Below, piece after piece: positions 58,742 to 64,000 of a stretch of DNA of 64,000 nt. The notes under the pieces are model-generated. The model searched no databases, was not told where the DNA came from, and worked only from the letters and a program-made list of their open reading frames with translations. Within the stretch, counting starts at the first letter, position 1. Each line of letters begins with the position of its first letter. The position numbers and the translations under genes are program-made. The stretch is from Cunninghamia lanceolata (lineage: Eukaryota; Streptophyta; Pinopsida; Cupressales; Cupressaceae), in contig BSBN01001807.1 of the NCBI GenBank assembly GCA_027924645.1, positions 13,720,001-13,784,000 on the forward strand, read 5' to 3'.

Positions 58742-61700
58742 TGTTACATCCCTCTTTTTGGAATTGATTTTGATATTTACTTTTCTTGCAAATTTCAGTT
58801 ATATAATATGTTGTGGACGACATGGAAACTGGTGATATATTTAGACAAAGTTAATTCTATGAAATTTTGGAATCTATTGATTATGATCAATGTGATATTG
58901 TAGACTAAAATGTCCTTTTTGTTAAGAGAAATGATGTTTGGATATATTATGCTTTGATTTGGAATATAGGTGCTTTGACCACAAAATTGTATGTGAGACT
59001 GTCGTTGTAGGAATAGGTGGACCATGTTCGACAGGAAGAGAAAGTATCTTTGAGAGAGAGTATAGACTCTGGAAATTAACCATGGGTGTTTGTTACTGAA
59101 AATGCCAAACAGGTAGATAAACCTTGAAGCCATCAATTTAGTCTTGTTTTTTGACTGGGATAGTTTAAGACTAGATGTCGACATCTGAAGATAAGGTGTA
59201 GCACCCTTTTCGTAAGTCGTCATATAGAATTTTGCAATCGACTTGGTTGTCGCAAGTCCACCAAAACGAGTCGTCTTATATAGATGATTATTATTTCATT
59301 TGTAGGTAAATAGATGAACCTATTTGTGGTGAATTGGTGGATCACGTCTCGTAGTTGAAAGATACGAGAAGTGGTTTTGTGCGTCAAATGATTTAGAAAC
59401 CTTGTGATGCGTTACAACAATCTGTCGTGATTGCCGTCAAAACGCATTAATCATGTGTTGTGAATTTATTCCCTTTTGTAAATCGACAGAAGTCGAATGT
59501 AAAGTCGATTTATGCTATAATTGTTTTTGTCGTCATTTGGAAGGATATTTCAAAATCATTTTAGTCATAACTTAGTTATCGGGAGGTATTTTTTTCGTCA
59601 GTTTGCTTGATATCAGCTTCTTGTCGAGTCATGTTGTTTTACGCCCAAGCTCTGTCAGTTGGGACGTCATCCTTTGTGAATACGTCTTTTTATTTTTGAA
59701 TTTATGACTTGAGTTGGCTTGGATCAAACCCATACTCTATTATTTTAGTCAGTTTTGATTCTTTACCTCTTTTCGACCTTGGAGTCACCCTTTGCATTTA
59801 TTAGATATCACCTTGTGAGAGTTTCACTCCCCTAGTGATGATAGGTAGCTTTTGTCAAAGGTTAGAAGTCTCCTTGTGTATAGGCATGTGCCGGCCGTGA
59901 GTTCAATGCATATTCTCCTTCATCGTGGGGAGAAAAGCATGAGTGCGGTGGTTGTTTAGAAAATAAAACCGTAGAGAAAGAGATCAGGAATCTTCTTCGC
60001 TATGGTTGGGTAGGAGGTTATGCAGTTGGTATTAAAGTATAACCGTTAAGTTAATGTAGATGCTCCACCATCGTTGAGGGTGCAAAGGTATTGGTGTTGC
60101 TGTTGTTTAGAATCATTAAGACCGCAGATATAGACCAATCCCCTTCTTCACTGAGCTCGGTAAGAATGATGTCGTGGAGAATATAGTGGAACCGAACATG
60201 AATGCTTCTTACTCCTTCATCGTGGGTGTGTGAGGATAGTGGTAATCGGTGGTTAGAATTTGAAAAACCACAGTTAGAGGAGAGTCTTTTTCTTCACTGT
60301 GCTGTGGGAGTTATGCCATGGAGAATAAAAGTGTAACCGTTGAAATTAATGTGGATGCTCCATCTTCATGGAGGGGGCTGTGGTTGTTAATAAACCAAAG
60401 AAACCACAGTAGAGAGGGGGTAGTTTAGAATTGAAAACAAGAGTTAAATGGGAGATATACTCCATCGACATGGGGAGAGCATAGTTTTGTTGGAGACTGT
60501 CACTGTTTAGAAACAAGAAAAAAATGGCAGAGAGGATTGAGGGGAGTCTCTGGCATTCGCTGTGCTGGACTAGCAGAGTAGATAGTGTTTAGAAAATTAG
60601 AGGAGGCACGTCTTGCCAGAGGAGAACGTGGATAGGTGTGTAGAGAGTCAAGAGTCTGCAAAGATCGCCGGGAACTTGCCACAACAGTCTTCAACTTTGT
60701 CGACAGGGTTTTCCCATTCTCTTCTTTTTCACAGTTTAGGTCAGTAATTGTGTCTCATTTATGCAAGGATAATGTAATACATTTACAATGGTTAGAATAT
60801 GATGACAACGTCATCCTACTGTGATTTCTGTGTGAGGTTAATCAATAAAATTGTATCATTGCTGTGTTTTGGTATTTAAAACCTCAGAAATAGTTTCATT
60901 ATTATCTTTTAGTATTCAAGAATTCAGAAACCAGATCATTGTCTATCATGAACGACATGGTATGATGTTAGAACACAGTCCTCTAATGTACACACATCTA
61001 GGAATGATCACTGCATGATGCAAAATGTAAACTACATCCTACAGACGGTTGGCAATGACGTATGATTAAAGAGTTTCCTTTAAGACTGTATTATCAACTT
61101 AAAACTGCCTTTGGTGCACTTGAAATGATAGCTCCATGGAGAGAAAACACATTGCTGCATGTGCATGTTGTGTAGGAGTTAAAAACCTCAGATTTAAAGT
61201 ATGTTTTGATGTAAACTTTAGTGTGTTTGATAGCCGAAGATGTAGTTGTAACCAGCTTGTGTCTTATTCGTCTTATATCTTTAGTTAGAGGTCGACCATG
61301 TGTTTGGTTATCTCTAATGTCGTAAGAAAGATTCCAAACCCTTTATTATCTTATATACGACTCTGATCTCAATGAACCATGTGAAACTATTTGACTTGGA
61401 AAGGGGATTAGAAAGTTAAAGTATTAGTATTGGTCGAAAGCCGTCATGGTTTTGTAATGAACAAATAGGGTGGGAAAACCCGCATTTTTGAGTCTAGATT
61501 ACGTTGCATGCGATGGTTCTAGTGTCGTTTTTATTTTGTAGACCTTTATGAGTCTAAAACCCTTAAATTCTGGGATAACGAGAAATTGTTTTGTATACTT
61601 GTGTATGTTGTATAAACATGGGAACCGAAAAGCCAAGTTTTGAAACCACTTAGGAGTGAGTGTTTTTAAACGATGTTTTATATGAATATGGGATTATGAA

Positions 61701-62470
61701 ACAATAAACTTGGGATTAGAGTAAATGTTGTGCCGTGCGCTATTGCAGGAGAAAATCCTAATACCTTGAGGTCATCGAGGTCAACATTTGTTTAAACCGT
61801 TCAAATAGGAAACTGTAGGATTTCGATCAGTTCAAGTTGAGTAGGGTGGGTGAACTAAGTTCATGCGTTCATAGAACGCTATTTAAAAATAAATCCTTTC
61901 GCCAAGGTGATGCACGATCCTCAAGTGCATTGAATGTTCACTATGACTGGATGGCGTTTCTTGTGGAGAGTCGTGCATGACTAGAGGGTATCTAGGGATC
62001 TACACGATAACAAGACATGTAAGTTACAACACCAGAGCTCAGATGGCAAGCACCGATGGTTATCCTAAGTCTATCGTCTTGAGTAGGGTAGGGCCACTTC
62101 CGGTTAGGAAGGAGTGCGGGAGACCGACGGTCTGTGGTTGGAGGTTAAGCTCCTTGAAGATACTTTCTCTTCCAAATACTGAGGATTGCTGAGTCTTGAA
62201 TGTGATGGGTCGACAATCGAGATGCATGTTAATGGTATGTTTCCAATATTTTATTTGTTTCAAGAAAATTTCAAATTGTTAGAAAACAAAATGTTTATTG
62301 TATATCATTTCTTTCAGTTTTATGAAAATGAAATCATGTTTATGTTAAAGTGAAAAATGTTATACTTGGTAGTAGATAAGTTCTTTTGTATCTGATTACC
62401 TAGTAAAGAAAAAAAAATTACCTTTGTTAAAAACCTAGTTTTTCTAGTCAAATCGGATATGGATGTTACA
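58742..62470. mobile_element. Candidate solo LTR, ~3.7 kb
   Basis: The stretch starts TGTTACATCC and ends GGATGTTACA, with AAAAA on both sides (58737-58741 and 62471-62475). Inside, from about 59200, CpG is visibly more frequent and the sequence differs from both flanks. Imperfect ~293 bp repeats occur at 59880-60480 (TCCTTCATCGTGGG at 59915 and 60211). No gag or pol frame and no PBS or purine tract. The A5 duplication is low-complexity, and TGTAGCACCC at 59197 is an alternative start, so limits are tentative. Confidence 0.45.
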
Positions 62471-62475
62471 AAAAA

Positions 62476-63177
62476 ATTGCATGCAACTTTCCATTATCTT
62501 TTACTATATACCTCTACAATACAAGAGAGCAATGAATTATATATCTAAACCAATTCCCTCCTTTTGGTCGCTAATATTGCTTTATGTTTTTCAATGCTTC
62601 CATTATACTTGAACTTAGTTTAATACATCCACTTATTTTTTACAATCTTTGCCTTGGGTAAGTCCACCAATTCCTAACTCATATTCTTTATCAAAGAGTC
62701 ATATTTATTTTGCATAGCTTGTTTCCATTCATATTTTCCCTTATCCTCATCATAAGTTTGAGGATCATTAGTCTTCATTATTGTGGTCATTAGGGCATAA
62801 TTAACTTGTTGATTTCGTTGATAAATTTCTTGAGGAATCTTGGTCTTCGGAGAAGGGACAGATTCTTCAATTGTATTGGAAGTTGACTTTGAACTTTTGT
62901 TAGTTTCAAAAGTACTATAGGATATGTCATTATTTGTGACCACTTGTGGAATAGGATTTGGAGAGGATTTTATCATATTCTTGAACCCTTGATTAAACTT
63001 GATATCCCTATGGATTTCAAGGTTTGGGATAGGAACACTTATTTCGCAATGGGTACATAGAGATAGCATGTAGATAAAAGTAATTAGTTGTTCCTTTATA
63101 ATTGCACATTGAACATTAAATTTTATCGAAAAGAGAACATACAATTTTGTTGCTGGTGAATGGTTGTTGTCTATCAA
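62476..63177 (-). pseudogene. Copia RT N-terminal fragment
   Basis: The minus-strand frame 63177-62674 ends with YALMTTIMKTNDP and WKQAMQNKYDSLIKN, then after a stop come ELVDLPKAK, KFKYNGSIEKHKA (~62590). These are the first motifs of copia RT. Upstream is a Ser/Thr/Pro-rich linker as expected between integrase and RT. The fragment stops near 62560, close to the candidate solo LTR. Confidence 0.75.
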
Positions 63178-64000
63178 TCATTTGAACATCAAAGGAATGT
63201 AGTGATATGTGTTGTCCTACATTAGAAAATAAATGGAGTAAATTAAATATGTTGACATGTATGCAAGTAAAGTTAATTTTGAATAGTAGTGGATAAAAGT
63301 AGGTATGCAAGTAAAGTTATTTTTTGTTTCAATCAAGTATTCTCAAGTGATAGTGCCCTTAATGTGCAATGGGTATGCTGAGATAGCATGTAGATAAAAG
63401 TAATTAGTGGTAAAAGACATGAAGTGAGAGCTCATTATAGAGAAACCAAAGAAAATAAAATGGCAAACTAAACAAGGATGGAAGAATTAGAAGAGTTGCA
63501 TACAAGTAAATTTGTTTTTTGTTTTGATAAATTATTTGCAAGTGATAGTGCCCTTAATCAATCATCTTCTTGTTTCCCAAGCATACATTGAGCCTATCCA
63601 GTTGAAATGGTATGCCTAGGTATAGAATTGACAAGACTTTGCATTCATCAGGACTATTGTCTTGCATTGCATGTCCCCAGTCAAAAGGAGTTTCATTGTT
63701 AGTGTATGTCAATAGATCTAGAGATGTATGGTGGAAATTCTATAGATGGTAGTCATTTGAAATTATTTCCCAATAGGATGGATATATTTCTCTAATGAAC
63801 CAATATTATTGTGAATGTTTTTGAATTACTGGTATAGAAGCAATTTACTCCAACATAACTATTGAAAACATCGATTATTTGCTACTAGGATGGTGATGAA
63901 ATGAGGGGAGGCTTTAAAAATAGATAGTGTTAAGTGTTCTTTCCAGTTGTTTGGACTTCTGAGATGCTGTAAATGTCCATTTTTGAGCGACTTCAATAAA
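63178..64000. other. Unassigned sequence with short direct repeats
   Basis: GAGATAGCATGTAGATAAAAGTAATTAG occurs in both 63046-63090 and 63367-63410, each after a CAATGGGTA. A second repeat with AAGTGATAGTGCCCTTAAT occurs at ~63344 and ~63539. No gene seen. Confidence 0.6.

Noticed and set aside
1..64000. A host protein-coding gene, rRNA or tRNA
   Set aside because: Every frame with recognisable motifs belongs to a mobile element. The only unexplained candidates are listed with low confidence.

Overview
This window looks like intergenic DNA from a very large, repeat-filled plant nuclear genome. It is AT-rich by eye, it holds no host gene, rRNA or tRNA that I can support, and almost everything recognisable is a retrotransposon. 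Ty3/gypsy elements of the Tat type, several Ty1/copia lineages and L1-type LINEs with a DUF4283-like ORF1 all point to a seed plant. The density of old nested copies would fit a gymnosperm such as a conifer, but that is inference, and a large angiosperm genome is not excluded.

Layout. 1-625 is a ~196 bp AT-rich tandem repeat. 2320-18151 is a non-autonomous LTR element on the minus strand (TSD CCTTT). Its 1359 bp 5' LTR is intact, its internal region carries a long Lys/Glu-rich reading frame I do not recognise, and its 3' LTR is split by a nested Tat-type Ty3 element (2745-14235, minus strand). The Tat element keeps gag, zinc knuckle, protease, a G-patch-like linker, RT, RNase H, a second RNase H and integrase, all broken by stops. 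Its long leader holds periodic GCGC-core repeats.

19624-32193 is a second non-autonomous LTR element, plus strand (TSD CAAAC), which keeps only a protease-like domain and charged downstream frames. A young-looking copia element (22217-28240, TSD GCAAG, LTRs differing at 9 of 299 positions by my count) sits inside that protease-like frame. The 19624-32193 element itself lies in the 3' LTR of a third, older copia (minus strand, body 32260-34613). An ORF1-only LINE-like retroposon with its own poly(A) end (34614-~36390) adjoins that copia.

~36400-44539 is the 3' half of a second Tat element (minus): LTR, a 5 kb spacer with minisatellites and a Gln/Pro-rich antisense frame full of TAG codons, then second RNase H and integrase. 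A SIRE-like copia (44540-~50212, minus, 5' truncated) interrupts it. Then come an orphan plus-strand reading frame (50595-51241), an L1-type LINE (51242-~55900, minus) with an internal duplication, a ~365 bp hairpin element (58036-58402), a candidate 3.7 kb solo LTR (58742-62470) with more CpG than its surroundings, and a last copia RT fragment (62476-63177).

How the parts relate. None of the elements can work on its own now. Their premature stops are mostly what C-to-T change on one strand or the other produces (TAG/TAA at Gln positions, TGA at Arg, TAG at Trp), which fits long methylation and silencing. The two non-autonomous elements would have depended on proteins supplied by other copies. 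I found no convincing new biological system. The best leads are the protease-only element, the unknown ORF of the first non-autonomous element, the GCGC-periodic leader, the ORF1-only LINE and the antisense Gln-rich frame.
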